Positions 32,922-42,800 of a stretch of 64,000 bases of DNA are shown here, in pieces. Position 1 is the stretch's first letter. The number at the start of each line of letters is the position of its first letter. A model generated the notes under the pieces. It had not been told where the DNA came from, searched no databases, and saw only the letters and a program-made list of their open reading frames with translations. Origin of the DNA: an uncultured Clostridia bacterium (lineage in GTDB: Bacteria > Bacillota > Clostridia > Christensenellales > UBA1242); assembly GCA_934793215.1 (NCBI GenBank), contig CAKVOP010000003.1:62001-126000 (forward strand), read 5' to 3'. Position numbers and translations under genes: made by a program.

Positions 32922-32947
32922 AAGCAGTCTGTTACGGGCTGTTTTTT
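32922..32947 (+). terminator. Terminator of tRNA-Ile
   Basis: CAGTCT (32925-32930) pairs with GGGCTG (32936-32941, two wobble pairs) around a 5-nt loop, then six T residues. Confidence 0.65.
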
Positions 32948-32957
32948 AATTTTAAAT

Positions 32958-33167
32958 GCCCCCACCTTTGTGTTGTTTTACAACACGCAAAGTGAAACTT
33001 TGCATCAGGGTGTTCCTGTTAGAAAATGCGGAGGCATTTTCGCAAGGCACCACACTTAACGGGCTGAAGGCCCACGAGAGGTGTGCCTTCTAAGGTGGGC
33101 GGAGTCGGAGCCAAGGCTCGGCCATTCGAGCGATGCTCTCATAACGAGTCCACTCATCTCTACCAAA
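32958..33167 (+). pseudogene. tRNA-Ile-like sequence interrupted by several short palindromic insertions
   Basis: The 3' end repeats 23 bases of tRNA-Ile exactly (33145-33167 equals 32897-32919). Going upstream, further tRNA-Ile blocks appear in the right order but spread apart: CTGTTAGA, GCACCAC, TAAGGTGGG, GTCGG, TTCGAG. Between them lie short hairpins such as GCAAAGTGAAACTTTGC, AAAATGCGGAGGCATTTT, GGGCTGAAGGCCC, GAGCCAAGGCTC and GAGCGATGCTC. A flanking CCCACCTT (about 32962-32969) can pair with AAGGTGGG (33092-33099). It lies behind the tRNA-Ile terminator and ends in its own terminator. Neither a functional tRNA nor a known element. Confidence 0.6.
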
Positions 33168-33170
33168 TTT

Positions 33171-33197
33171 GAGAGCGAAATTCGCTCTCATTTTTTT
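33171..33197 (+). terminator. Terminator after the interrupted tRNA-like sequence
   Basis: GAGAGCG pairs with CGCTCTC around AAATT, followed by seven T residues. Confidence 0.85.
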
Positions 33198-33340
33198 ATT
33201 CAAAAGTGGCTAAACCCCTTTATTTACGAGCATTTATGGCTTTGACTAAACTTTAATTTTGATAAAAACGAGTGCCTTAAAATTATAAATTCCACTCAAA
33301 ATTTTGAAATGTTGTTTTTAAAAACAACAAAACAACACAA

Positions 33341-33370
33341 AAAAATAGAGAGAATGTTCTCTCTATTTTT
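33341..33370 (-). terminator. Terminator of the 33389 lipoprotein gene
   Basis: AAAAATAGAGAG pairs with CTCTCTATTTTT around a 6-nt loop; T-runs on both strands. Confidence 0.88.
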
Positions 33371-33388
33371 TTTGTTATATTTTACAAA

Positions 33389-34909
33389 TTATACATCTGG
33401 ATTGCTTGTAAAGAATTCTATTTTTTCAGTTGGAATATTTGCTCTCACTGTGATTGTAAATCTACTTGCTTTTGTTTCACCATCAAATTCATATTGTTCT
33501 TTTGTTACAACAACATCTGAGTTCCAAGTGCTGTTAACCCTTACAACAACTTCTCCAATGCGAACAAATTCATAATCAACTTCACTATAAAAATTAATTG
33601 TGAAAGTTAAATATTCATTTTTTAAGAAATACACACTTCCTTCAATTGATCTTCCAACACACTTGTCTTGAATCAACTTGGAAATTTCAATAGAACCATG
33701 TTGTGAAGAATTTTCAGTTCCATTCATTTCAATTTTATCAACAATGCGAGAACTTTTTTCTGTAACCCTATCCATCGTTTTCAAAAGTTCTAGTGCATTT
33801 GTTGAAACAATATAACATTCGTGTTCAAAGTTATAATTATAATATTTATCAAATTCAATCTCAACGTATGAGCCATCTGCACTTCTTTGCGCTTGTGTTC
33901 CAGCAAGATCAAAAGTTAAATTATCATAAAAGTTTTTATAATTTTCATCTGCATATTTTAGGAAATCAATTTTAAGTTTTGGAAGTTTTGTTCCTGTGAA
34001 ATCTGAGAACTTGATAACACCTTGAATATATTCATCTCCTGAAGTTTCGGCACGAGTTTCGCCATTCACTGAAAGAGTGAATAAATCTTTATTCATTGAA
34101 ACCTTATCCCAGTCATGAACAAAATCAACTATATATTCTTCTTTAACTTCGTCATGAATTGTAATTGTGTTATTTTGTGAAAATCTGATTGTGTGTTTAT
34201 AACCGTATTTTTGGTTTTCTTCATCAATAATCTTTTCAACCTGCTCTTTATAGCCAATTCCAGTATTGCCGTCAGCATTATGAATGCGAACACTATTTTG
34301 TTTTTGAATTGCAAAATCATATGTTCCAACTGTATAAACTGAAACTGTAATTGGCATATCATAGTTTATTTGAGCAAATGAACTTCCAATATTTTTAAAT
34401 TCTGCAAAACTCATCTTTCCTTTTTCAAGTCCAAATAAATTATATCTGTCAATTTCAACCATAATTCTGTCATGATAGCTTAGATACGACATATCTCCAA
34501 CTGCAAGACTAATGTTTGCAACTTTTGGCGCAACAGCCCCAGCAAATGTGATTGTAAAATCTTTGGTAGGTTTGAAAGTTACTTTATAGGCATATTCGCC
34601 CTCTTCAGTAATAGTGAGTTCTTCACCATTGCTTAAAACTTTCAAAGTTCCAAGGTTGTATCCTTCTTCAATAAAAAATCTAATTTCAGCGATGTCGCCA
34701 TCTGTCAAGAATTTTCCTTTACTATCTGAACCATAGCCACCAGTTGTGTTTAAAACGGATATTTCTTCGATATGAGCTGGAAGAGCATCAACTGTGAAAT
34801 AGTAATATTTTGGAGCCTTATTTCCGCATGCTGAAAACAAAAATAGAACAGGTGCAAGAACAAAAAGCATTAGTGTTGTAATTTTTAAAAACAAATTTTT
34901 CTTTAACAT
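33389..34909 (-). CDS. Large lipoprotein of unknown function
   Basis: A 506-residue lipoprotein, signal peptide with lipobox Cys28 (FLFSAC). The mature part is beta-rich and begins with a domain of the type PAHIEEISVLNTTGG...TLKVLSNGEELTITEEGEYAYKVTFKPTKDFTITF split by a long loop, similar to the Y-x-F/F-T-I repeats seen in the 1408-residue surface protein at 39874. No enzyme motif is seen. It has a strong AAAGGAGG site. A single Spo0A-box-like TGTCGAA lies ~175 bp upstream. Confidence 0.8.
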   Translation of the reverse strand: MLKKNLFLKITTLMLFVLAPVLFLFSACGNKAPKYYYFTVDALPAHIEEISVLNTTGGYGSDSKGKFLTDGDIAEIRFFIEEGYNLGTLKVLSNGEELTITEEGEYAYKVTFKPTKDFTITFAGAVAPKVANISLAVGDMSYLSYHDRIMVEIDRYNLFGLEKGKMSFAEFKNIGSSFAQINYDMPITVSVYTVGTYDFAIQKQNSVRIHNADGNTGIGYKEQVEKIIDEENQKYGYKHTIRFSQNNTITIHDEVKEEYIVDFVHDWDKVSMNKDLFTLSVNGETRAETSGDEYIQGVIKFSDFTGTKLPKLKIDFLKYADENYKNFYDNLTFDLAGTQAQRSADGSYVEIEFDKYYNYNFEHECYIVSTNALELLKTMDRVTEKSSRIVDKIEMNGTENSSQHGSIEISKLIQDKCVGRSIEGSVYFLKNEYLTFTINFYSEVDYEFVRIGEVVVRVNSTWNSDVVVTKEQYEFDGETKASRFTITVRANIPTEKIEFFTSNPDV

Positions 34910-35345
34910 TTTTTTACCCTCCTTTGGTTATTAATAACAATATATCATATTTAAAACATATTTGTAAAATAAAATTATTAAAAACATTATGAATCGTTTG
35001 TATGCTCTATGTGCTCTTGGCTGATTAATTAACATTAAGATTGCTCGAAATCAATCTTATGATCAAGCCGCCTTTGGGTTCTGTGTCGAATTTTTCATGA
35101 ATTGTGGAGCGTTAGAATAATTATTTACAAATACATAAATTCCCCGTTAAACCCTTCCAATAATTTAATAAATATAGCAATAGGCATATGGAAAGGATAC
35201 AATCAAATTTTTCACAAAATTTCTCCTTTTACATAATTATTTTACCACAACAATTAATCTTTAAGCAAATTTTTGCACATTACACCAAATTATTTTTGTG
35301 CTTGTGCCTTTAATAGTAGTGAGGGCTTTTCTTTCAACAAATTAG
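34910..35345. other. Intergenic region without a gene
   Basis: These 436 bases hold no convincing gene. Visible are an inverted repeat TAAGATTG/CAATCTTA (about 35037-35060) and one Spo0A-box-like TGTCGAA (35084-35090), either of which may act on the lipoprotein gene at 33389. The part next to 35345 is very AT-rich. Confidence 0.5.
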
Positions 35346-35834
35346 TTAAATGATTTTTTCAAGTTTTAAAAGTGCAATTTTTTTATCAAGGCCGCCATTA
35401 TAGCCGACAAGTTTATTGTTTGAGCCGACGACTCTGTGGCAGGGGATTATAAGGCAAATTGGATTGTTTTTGGCACCAGAGCCGACTGCTTGTGCTGACA
35501 TCTTGATAATTTCCCTTTCGCTGGCAACTTTTTGTGCTATTTCGCCATAAGTCATGGTTTTCCCGTAAGGGATGCGAGAAATAATATTGACAACTTGTTT
35601 TCTAAAAGGCGACAAGTCTTGTAGTTTAATTGGTGGAGTAAACTCGGGTGCTTTCCCACTAAAATATATATCAAGCCATTTTTTCGTTTGGTCAAATACG
35701 GGTAGGGGACTTTCTTCGTACATACCTACTTTTTCCGCATGAGAAGAACTGACAAAACAAAGGTCGGTTAGTGCAACGCCGTCGCTTCCCATAACAAGTC
35801 TGCCCACTGGGGATTCGTAATATTGTTTAAACAT
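35346..35834 (-). CDS. ogt: Methylated-DNA--protein-cysteine methyltransferase
   Basis: A 162-residue suicide repair protein that removes the methyl group from O6-methylguanine onto its own cysteine. The active-site motif IPCHRVVG is intact, preceded by the helix-turn-helix segment GKTMTYGEIAQKV and followed by NGGLDKKIALLKLE. An N-terminal Ogt-type domain (YYESPVGRLVMGSDG) is present. The ribosome site is AAAGG. It appears to be a single-gene unit. Confidence 0.93.
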   Translation of the reverse strand: MFKQYYESPVGRLVMGSDGVALTDLCFVSSSHAEKVGMYEESPLPVFDQTKKWLDIYFSGKAPEFTPPIKLQDLSPFRKQVVNIISRIPYGKTMTYGEIAQKVASEREIIKMSAQAVGSGAKNNPICLIIPCHRVVGSNNKLVGYNGGLDKKIALLKLEKII

Positions 35835-36158
35835 TGTTTTCCTTTCTATAAATAAATTTGTATGGTTTGACGGCGTGCGGAGATTCGACAGCAGAAATTT
35901 ATGTGCGTGGGAAAGAACATGGACTTTTCAAAACATTATCAAAGATCGCCGTCAGTTGTTGATATTAAATCGACATTTAGAAATATTTAGAGTATTTAAT
36001 GCAATATTTTTAAAGTCTCCACTTTAGTAGATCGTATACGCCTTCATCATGATTAAAATAAAAAAGGCTACGAGATGTAGCTTTTTTAGTATCATGTGGT
36101 GACAAATCAAATAGTTCAAATGTTTAAAACCTAAATTGGCTGAAAGGTTAAACCTAAA
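35835..36158. other. Intergenic region with an isolated hairpin terminator
   Basis: No convincing gene. A terminator-like hairpin lies at 36061-36087 (GCTAC/GTAGC with A and T runs), well upstream of the ogt promoter and beyond the 3' end of the 36159 gene. A single TTCGACA (35885, Spo0A-box-like on the minus strand) is present. A short unannotated transcript ending at 36087 is possible but has no other support. Confidence 0.5.
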
Positions 36159-36593
36159 TTACTCATTTTCGTAATAGCCGTAAATGCCGTTTTGTGCGTT
36201 TATCAAGTCGCAATCTTCGCTTGAATACCCATTTTGCATTGTGATTGGCATGCCTGAATCATTAAATTGTATGCGAGAATTAAATTTCGGCATAAGTGTC
36301 TCGGCCTCTTCTGCGGTTAATGGTTCTTCATTTATTTGTGGGAAGGGCTTTTTCCCTTGCTGGGCAAGTTTGAGTTCGCGTTTTCTTTTTCGCTCTTCTG
36401 CCTTTTTCTTCTTTTCAAGTGCTTTAAGTCTTTCCGCCTCCTGTCTTTCTCGCTCAATCCTCTTTCGGTAGTGCCAAATGCTTTCTTTTGGCGTAGTGTC
36501 AACGCACCCAGCAACTCTAACTACAGGCTTCCCGTTTTTGTCTAGTATAATGTTGCCTTCTTTGTCATAAACGTATCGATAAAATTCTCCCAT
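36159..36593 (-). CDS. Charged coiled-coil protein of unknown function
   Basis: A 144-residue protein. The start MGEFYRYVYDKEGNIILDKNG suggests a YxYDxxGN-type beta hairpin, then ~45 residues of almost uninterrupted charged helix rich in Glu, Arg and Lys (likely coiled coil), then an acidic tail with PLTAEEAETLMPKF. The in-frame ATG at 36641 is rejected, since MGEFYR begins after a GGGAG. Family and role are unknown. Confidence 0.6.
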   Translation of the reverse strand: MGEFYRYVYDKEGNIILDKNGKPVVRVAGCVDTTPKESIWHYRKRIERERQEAERLKALEKKKKAEERKRKRELKLAQQGKKPFPQINEEPLTAEEAETLMPKFNSRIQFNDSGMPITMQNGYSSEDCDLINAQNGIYGYYENE

Positions 36594-36741
36594 ATCTCCC
36601 TCTCTTAAAAATATGTTAACAAAGTTTAAGGTTGTTGTCAATATAAAAGTTTGTCGACAAATTTGTAAAAATTTTTAAATATTTTTGAAAAATTATTTAC
36701 AAAACAACAAATTTGTGTTATAATCTGGCAAAGGAGGGGTT

Positions 36742-37155
36742 ATGAACATGGAAAATTTAATACTAAATCAATCAGTAACGCACATACTTTTAAAATGCGC
36801 CTTTTCACCAAGCTTGCTTGGTTTTGATTACATAAGGGAAGTTGTTGAAAAGTGTTGTAAAAAAGAAAATGGATATCAAAATTTTATCACGGAGATATAT
36901 AAAGAAGTTGCAGAAAGTGATAATAGCACTGCCGACAAAGTGGACAAAAGAATAAGGGCATCATTAAAAGACGCCAAATCAAGAAAAGGTTTTCTTGCCA
37001 TGAATGAATATTTTGATGAGAGAGTATATAATGGAGAAAGAGATATCCCAGCACAAGAGGCAATTTCAATATTGGTGGAAATGAGCAAACTTGAATTCGC
37101 CAAAAGGAACACAATAAACGCAAAATATCTGCAAAATGCTGGAAACGCTTGTTAA
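36742..37155 (+). CDS. Stand-alone Spo0A DNA-binding-domain-like protein (no receiver)
   Basis: A 137-residue protein aligning along its whole length with the C-terminal domain of Spo0A: LLGFDYIREVVE corresponds to IKGYQFLREAVK, FITEIYKEVAE to SITKKLYPTIAE, and STADKVDKRIRASLKDAKSRK to the recognition-helix segment SSSKVERGMRHAIEVAWNRGK; even the end (AQEAISILVEMSK) matches. There is no receiver domain. It probably binds DNA without phospho-control. AGGAGG lies 4 nt before ATG 36742 and 10 nt before ATG 36748, either of which could start translation. It heads a three-gene operon. Confidence 0.72.
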   Translation: MNMENLILNQSVTHILLKCAFSPSLLGFDYIREVVEKCCKKENGYQNFITEIYKEVAESDNSTADKVDKRIRASLKDAKSRKGFLAMNEYFDERVYNGERDIPAQEAISILVEMSKLEFAKRNTINAKYLQNAGNAC

Positions 37156-37199
37156 AAATTAAATTTTGTGATATGCTGTAAATAAAGGAGAAATGATTT

Positions 37200-37595
37200 A
37201 TGGCAAATGTTATTAGAAACATGAATTTTAAGCCAATTATTGAAAAATTGGATTACAAAAGATTAGATGAACCACAACCAGGTGCTTCAATTAATATGAG
37301 AGTATGGGACGAAATGAGAGTAGAAAGACTTCGCCCTGATGCCGTTAAAGTGATTTTGCAAAGAAATGTTGACCCAGAGCCAGCATGCATTTTTTCAATT
37401 ACTCTTGCCCTTGGAGTGGAGGTATTAATTAATACAGCAGAGTATGATGCACTTGAAGATCCAGTAGAATTTTTCAAAGAAAGTGCTGTTTCAAGAGTGC
37501 TTGCAAGTCATATTGCATCAATAATGTCAGTTGTTACAACGCATTCTCAAATTGGTCCTATGATTACTGCACCTATTGTGCAATTCCCACAGTGA
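37200..37595 (+). CDS. Unknown protein, possibly SecB-like fold
   Basis: A 131-residue soluble protein following the Spo0A-C-like gene. It has long beta strands (AVKVILQRNVDPEPACIFSITLALGVEVLIN) and a C-terminal helix with ASHIASIMSVVTTHSQIGPMITAPI, an arrangement reminiscent of SecB-type export chaperones, where a C-terminal helix ends in a Pro-rich stretch. This is a weak resemblance. The ribosome site is AAAGGAG. The next gene starts 7 bases after its stop. Confidence 0.65.
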   Translation: MANVIRNMNFKPIIEKLDYKRLDEPQPGASINMRVWDEMRVERLRPDAVKVILQRNVDPEPACIFSITLALGVEVLINTAEYDALEDPVEFFKESAVSRVLASHIASIMSVVTTHSQIGPMITAPIVQFPQ

Positions 37596-37602
37596 GGCTA
37601 GT

Positions 37603-37953
37603 ATGTTAATTGCAAGCATTGTGCTTGTTTGCCTTCTCGCAATTTTTATACTGGTTACTTATTTAATTACTATAAAAAGTTATACCTTTGAAATGGAAGA
37701 GGGTAAACTGCAACTTAAAAATAAGGGAAGTCGTCTAAAAATTTTGGTTGACGACAAAGTTGTTGTTTCGCAGGTGATGCCACAACTTATTCACGGTGAA
37801 ACCTATGTCGTGCAAATGAAAGATACGACATACACTATAAAATGTAAATGCAACAATTTTGGCAACAAAATGCGTGTAGAAATTTATAAAGGGGAAGTTT
37901 TAATTAAGGATAATGGAGTAATCTTGCCTCTTAAAAAGCAGAAAGAATCTTAA
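37603..37953 (+). CDS. Small membrane-anchored protein of unknown function
   Basis: A 116-residue protein with one N-terminal membrane helix (MLIASIVLVCLLAIFILVTY) and a ~90-residue soluble beta domain (FEMEEGKLQLKNKGSRLKILVDDKVVV). ATG 37603 has GTGAGG upstream; an in-frame earlier ATG overlaps the preceding gene. It ends a probable operon with the Spo0A-C-like gene and the SecB-like gene, and is followed by a strong terminator. Function unknown. Confidence 0.7.
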   Translation: MLIASIVLVCLLAIFILVTYLITIKSYTFEMEEGKLQLKNKGSRLKILVDDKVVVSQVMPQLIHGETYVVQMKDTTYTIKCKCNNFGNKMRVEIYKGEVLIKDNGVILPLKKQKES

Positions 37954-37971
37954 AACTTTAAAAAGCGATTG

Positions 37972-38000
37972 ACCGATGACTTTACCGTCATCGGTTTTTA
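37972..38000 (+). terminator. Terminator of the three-gene operon
   Basis: ACCGATGAC (37972-37980) pairs with GTCATCGGT (37987-37995), followed by T residues. Confidence 0.9.
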
Positions 38001-38206
38001 TAGAACTTAAATTATATTTATCACCAGATGAGGAGGCAATTCCCTGAATTTAATATCACTACTTTCCCAGAAAATATCTTGCAATAAGGAAATGTTTGTG
38101 TTATACTGAAAAAAGTGAATTGTTAAACCATATAAGCTTTGAAAGTTCGTGCTGTTGACTAAAGGGAACATTATTAATATGGTATAGCATAGAAAAAAGG
38201 TGAAAA

Positions 38207-39496
38207 ATGAATATTGCATATTTAGTCTTGATAATTTTAAGTACTTTGTTTGGTGTTTTATATGCCTATCAAGTCGTATTTATTATTATTGGATTATTTT
38301 CCAAAAAGAAAACCTATCCAGAAGCAAAAACCAACCATACTTTTGCAATCGTTATATGTGGTAGGAATGAAGAAAAGGTCATAGGGAACTTAATTGATAG
38401 CATTAAATCAAATGACTATCCTCAAGACAAACTCCATATATTTGTATGTGCAGATAATTGCAGTGAAAATGATAAAACCGCTCAAATATGTAGAGACAAA
38501 GGGTGCATAGTTTACGAGAGACAAGATAAGGAAAAAATTGGGAAAGGCTTCGCGTTAAATTTTCTTTTTAAACACATAAATGAAGATTATCCAGATTATC
38601 AGCCAGATGCAACATTAGTGTTTGACGCAGATAACATATTGACTAAAAATTACATAAAAGAAATGAATAAGGCACTTGATAGTGGTGTTAAAATTTGTAC
38701 GAGTTACAGAAATTCTAAAAACTTTTCTTCAAGTTGGATAAGTTCAGGGGCATCATTATCCTTCATGAAAGAGGCAGTATTTGTTCACAGACCTAAAATG
38801 AAGATGCGTCTTTCTGCACATGTGTCAGGGACAGGTTTTTATTTTAGTAAAGATGTGCTTACCTTTAAAGATGGCTGGAAACATACAACGTTAACCGAAG
38901 ACCTTGAATTTTCTGCTTTTAACACAATAAAAGGTGTTTATATTGGCTTTTGCGAAAATGCTGAATTTTTTGATGAGCAACCTATCAAGTATAAACAGGC
39001 TTGGAAACAAAGAAAAAGATGGGCAAAAGGCAGTCTTATGGGGTTAAGTCTTTTTCATCATTCACTTTTCTCGTCGTTTTTAAGAACACTTGATTTTTCT
39101 TATTATGAGTATTATTTTTCGAGGTTCTTCCCAGTATCGGTTTATTACATTTTATCTTTCGTCGCTACAAACATTTTGGACTTAATAACAAGGATTTTGA
39201 ATGTTGTGCATGGAAGTGCCATAGCAAGCGTGATATATTTCTTATCGCCCGTGCTTATAGCGTTATTGACTACCTATCTTGGAACTTTTGCAAACAACGC
39301 TCTTACTATAATTGCAAATTGGAAACGAATTCGTGCATCTGCGGGTAAAAAGATTTTGGCAATGTTTACTTCTCCTCTTTTTGACATGTTTGTGGCTATG
39401 CCATCATCATTGGTCGCAATGTTTCAAAAAGTCAAGTGGGATCCAATCGAACATAATCAAAGTATTACTCAACAACAACTTGAAAGCCAAAAATAA
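38207..39496 (+). CDS. Membrane glycosyltransferase family 2
   Basis: A 429-residue membrane glycosyltransferase of the processive GT2 type. An N-terminal membrane helix (~5-28) precedes the catalytic domain with IVICGRNEEKVI, FVCADNCSEN (first Asp), the metal-binding DADN, TEDLEFS (catalytic base region) and QRKRWAKG (the QxxRW acceptor motif). At least three C-terminal membrane segments follow. Such enzymes make cell-surface polysaccharide. The polymer is unknown. A probable promoter is TTGACT (38155) with TATGGT (38178). No other polysaccharide genes adjoin. Confidence 0.9.
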   Translation: MNIAYLVLIILSTLFGVLYAYQVVFIIIGLFSKKKTYPEAKTNHTFAIVICGRNEEKVIGNLIDSIKSNDYPQDKLHIFVCADNCSENDKTAQICRDKGCIVYERQDKEKIGKGFALNFLFKHINEDYPDYQPDATLVFDADNILTKNYIKEMNKALDSGVKICTSYRNSKNFSSSWISSGASLSFMKEAVFVHRPKMKMRLSAHVSGTGFYFSKDVLTFKDGWKHTTLTEDLEFSAFNTIKGVYIGFCENAEFFDEQPIKYKQAWKQRKRWAKGSLMGLSLFHHSLFSSFLRTLDFSYYEYYFSRFFPVSVYYILSFVATNILDLITRILNVVHGSAIASVIYFLSPVLIALLTTYLGTFANNALTIIANWKRIRASAGKKILAMFTSPLFDMFVAMPSSLVAMFQKVKWDPIEHNQSITQQQLESQK

Positions 39497-39500
39497 ATTA

Positions 39501-39534
39501 AAAATACAGTTCCTTGTGAATTGTATTTTTTTTT
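39501..39534 (+). terminator. Terminator after the glycosyltransferase gene
   Basis: AAAATACAGTTC pairs with GAATTGTATTTT around a 5-nt loop, followed by T residues. Confidence 0.8.
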
Positions 39535-39873
39535 AAGATGAAAAATTTTAAAGATAAAGACTAAAGGTCGCAAGGGTAAAAATCAACTTGATACTATAAC
39601 AAAACCAATAGTCTTATTGGAAATAGATGATTTGCAGTTGTTAATTCAGTGAAACAATTAAATATGGGGCATGGACTGATGCGATTGAATATATCCTTAT
39701 TTTTTATAAATAATAATCTAGAACTTGTTTTTTGCCTTAATAAATGCTTTTTGGTGATTATCTTTGGTCGTTTGTACATAAGAAATGCACAAAAAAGTAA
39801 AAAATATTTGGAGAAAATTTTCGAAAAGTTTATAATAAGGGAGAATAATAAATTATTTTAGGAGGTAAGCCCC
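39535..39873 (+). promoter_or_regulatory. Upstream region of the 1408-residue surface protein, with promoter
   Basis: No gene is supported in this ~340-bp region. TTGGAG (39818-39823), a 17-nt spacer and TATAAT (39841-39846) form the promoter. A short inverted repeat CCAATAG/CTTATTGG lies at about 39603-39618. The GGAGGT ribosome site follows at 39861. Confidence 0.55.
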
Positions 39874-42800
39874 ATGAATAATGACAAAATTTTAAAAGAA
39901 GAGGAAAAACTCGAAGCCGAAAGCGTAAAAAATAAAAGTAAGAGAAAAGGCATTATTATAGGTGCTTTAACTGCTGGTGCTTTGGCGGTTGCGGGAGTGG
40001 CAACAGGAATTGCACTTTCAAAGCCAACTTTTCTTGACATAATAGTGGACAGCACAGGCGTTGTTACTATCAATGGTGAAGTAGTTGAGAATGGCGAACT
40101 TTCTTACAAGAAAGGTGACAGAATTGTTTTAGTCGCAAACAGGGTTGAAGGATATTCTTTTGACGGCTGGTATTTTAACGACGGGAAAATTGAAGGTGCG
40201 ACCGGAATGAGTTATGAATTCATTCTTTCAGAGGCCACGCAAGGGAAATATGAGGCACGATATGTTAAGGAAAACTATTCTATTGAAGTAGTGCAAGAAA
40301 ATCAAGAAGATATTTCTGGCATAGAGGTGAATGGTGATTCTTCAACAAACGCAAGCATTGATGATGTAATTTCTTTTGTGGTGGCAGATAAAACAAGCGA
40401 AGGGGAATTGGCACGTCCATACTACCAAAAAACGGGGGAAGATGCCAAGCATTATATTTCGCAAGTTGAAGGCAAGTATGTTTTCAGTATGCCTGGTAGT
40501 GGAGTTAAAATTGGCATTGACTATGACCTGATTGATTACAGGATTGAAAAAGCAGACGTACAAAACGGTTCCTTTGAAATAAGAAAGGGCGAAAACATTG
40601 TCTCTTCGGCAAATAAGGGGGATACTCTTTTAATTATCCCATTTGCTGACGAAGGCTATAAAATTAAAAAGGTAAGTTATTTGGTTGAAGGAGATGAAAA
40701 TCCAACCGAAATTACTATTAATAGTGATGGTGAGTATATTTTCGAAATGCAAGCTTGCCCAGTTAAATTTATCGTAGAATTTGAAAAACGTGCTTTCACA
40801 GTAACAGCGGGAGATAATATAATTAACTTGTCTAGTGAAAATGTACTTTTTGGCGAAACTGTAACTTTTGGCGTAAGTGCAAAAGATCCTAAAGAATATA
40901 CTTTAAAGGTGTATTACACTGTTGGTGACTCTGCTATTCAACATGAAGTTATTGCAGAAAACGGAATTTATTCATTTGATATGCCAGCAGGAAATGTTAC
41001 CATTATTGGCGAATACACTGCAAGGACTTATAATGTTTTAAAAAATGAAGAAAACGCACAATATATTTTGTCTCTTCCTACAACAGCACAGTTTAATAGC
41101 ACTGTTTCGTTTAAAGTTGCTTCTCGCCCAAGATATGTTATAGAAAGAGTTTATTTTGTAGGAAACGAAAATGGCGTCGAAACTGACATTCCATCAAACA
41201 ATGATGTTTATTCTTTTACAATGCCAGCAGAAAATGTGACAATTAATGTTATTTACAACAGCAAAACGCACGCCATTGAAAATCGCACCCCTGATTTTAT
41301 CAAAAATCTAGATGCGGGCGCTGATATTGGTGATGAGGTTTCTTTCAAAGTTCTAGATAGAAATGGATACGCCATTTCAAAAGTTTACTACTTAATTGAT
41401 GATGTGGAAACTCTTATCGCCGAAACTGGCGAGCACGGAATTTATTCTTTTGAAATGCCTAATAGAGATATTGCTGTGGTTGCGGAATACAATATCATTC
41501 ACTATACTATCACCAAATCACCTACAGAAAATGGCTCTTTCGCTGTTTTAAAAAATGGCGAGGGTGCTGGAAGTGCAACTATTGAAGATGTGCTTACTGT
41601 AAGTATTTCACCAAATGAAAATTACATTATAAATGAACTATATTACCAGATAGACGGTCAGGCCACAAAAATAAACATTTTACTTACTGACGGGGAATAT
41701 AAGTTTGATATGCCCGCTGGAAATATAACAATAACTGCTACGTTCAAATCCATCATTACCAGCGTAACCGAGAACGGACTTTACTACTCTCTTGATTATG
41801 AAGCGGGTGAAGCCACAATTATGGGCTTTGATGTGACGGCTACCGATAAGACAACAGTTTTAATTCCTGCGACTGTCACAGTACCAGAAAACAATGATAG
41901 GGTTTACAAGGTGGTTGCAATCCGTGATGCAGATAGTTTCACAAAGCGTGGCTTTGGGTCCCACTGCGTAAATGGGGCATTCCAAGATACAGATGTTGAA
42001 AATATTGATTTTTCAAATGCGACAAATCTCAAATATATTGGCACAGGTGCATTTATGGGTACTAAAATTACCGAGGTGTCTTTGCCAGAAACAGTGACAG
42101 AGATTGGTGCATATGCTTTTAGAACTTGTCAAAATCTAACAAGAGCGGATTTCTCAAAGGCGACACAACTCAAAGCAGTGCCATATGGTTGTTTCTATGT
42201 TGACTTTAATGAGTTTACAACCCCTACTTATAGTTTGACGACATTCCTCGCTCCAACTTCTCTTGAAAGAATCGAGGCCGATGCATTCTTTACCAGTGGT
42301 ATCGCTCAAATTGATTTAAGCATGTGCGAAAATCTTAATCTTGTTGGCTATGGAGCATTCGAAAGTGCAATAAATTTAAGAACTGCTAAATTGCCAAAAG
42401 GAAACAGTGGAAATAAGATTGTTATTGAATCAAATGCGTTTAAGTCAACCGATTCGTTATTAACCATTGAATTGCCAAAATATGGTGAAATCAAAGATAA
42501 CGCTTTTGCCGATGCTAAAAACTTAATTGAACTTGTTAAGTTTGGTGGAGACTATGTGTCACAGACAGACATTGGACGACTTGGGCTTTCGCAAAATTCT
42601 GGTTTGCCGGCTGGAATTTCAGTAAGTATAGTCGACGAATCAAAAATCAAAGTGGGGCAAAATTTTGCTTATTATGTTATTAAAGAAGATAGTAATGTCG
42701 AAGTGCCTTATGTTCTTTACTATTTTGGCAAAAGTAACGATGTTACAATCAGTCGTGATAACTTAAATGCGGATTTAAATGAACAGCATTCTCGTTATGC

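Noticed and set aside
32897..33167. Direct repeats of a tRNA-Ile end taken as attL/attR of an integrated phage or island
   Set aside because: Only ~225 bp separate the repeats, with no integrase, excisionase or cargo; better described as a broken tRNA copy.
36061..36087. Small RNA gene ending at the isolated terminator
   Set aside because: No promoter or conserved structure upstream can be shown from the sequence alone.
36650..36661. Palindrome TTTGTCGACAAA upstream of the Spo0A-C-like operon as a Spo0A box
   Set aside because: It reads TGTCGAC rather than TGNCGAA and is not tandem; may still be an operator but support is too weak.
39649..39861. 70-residue open frame before the giant surface protein
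   Set aside because: It overlaps the promoter of the next gene, lacks a ribosome site and has an unlikely composition.
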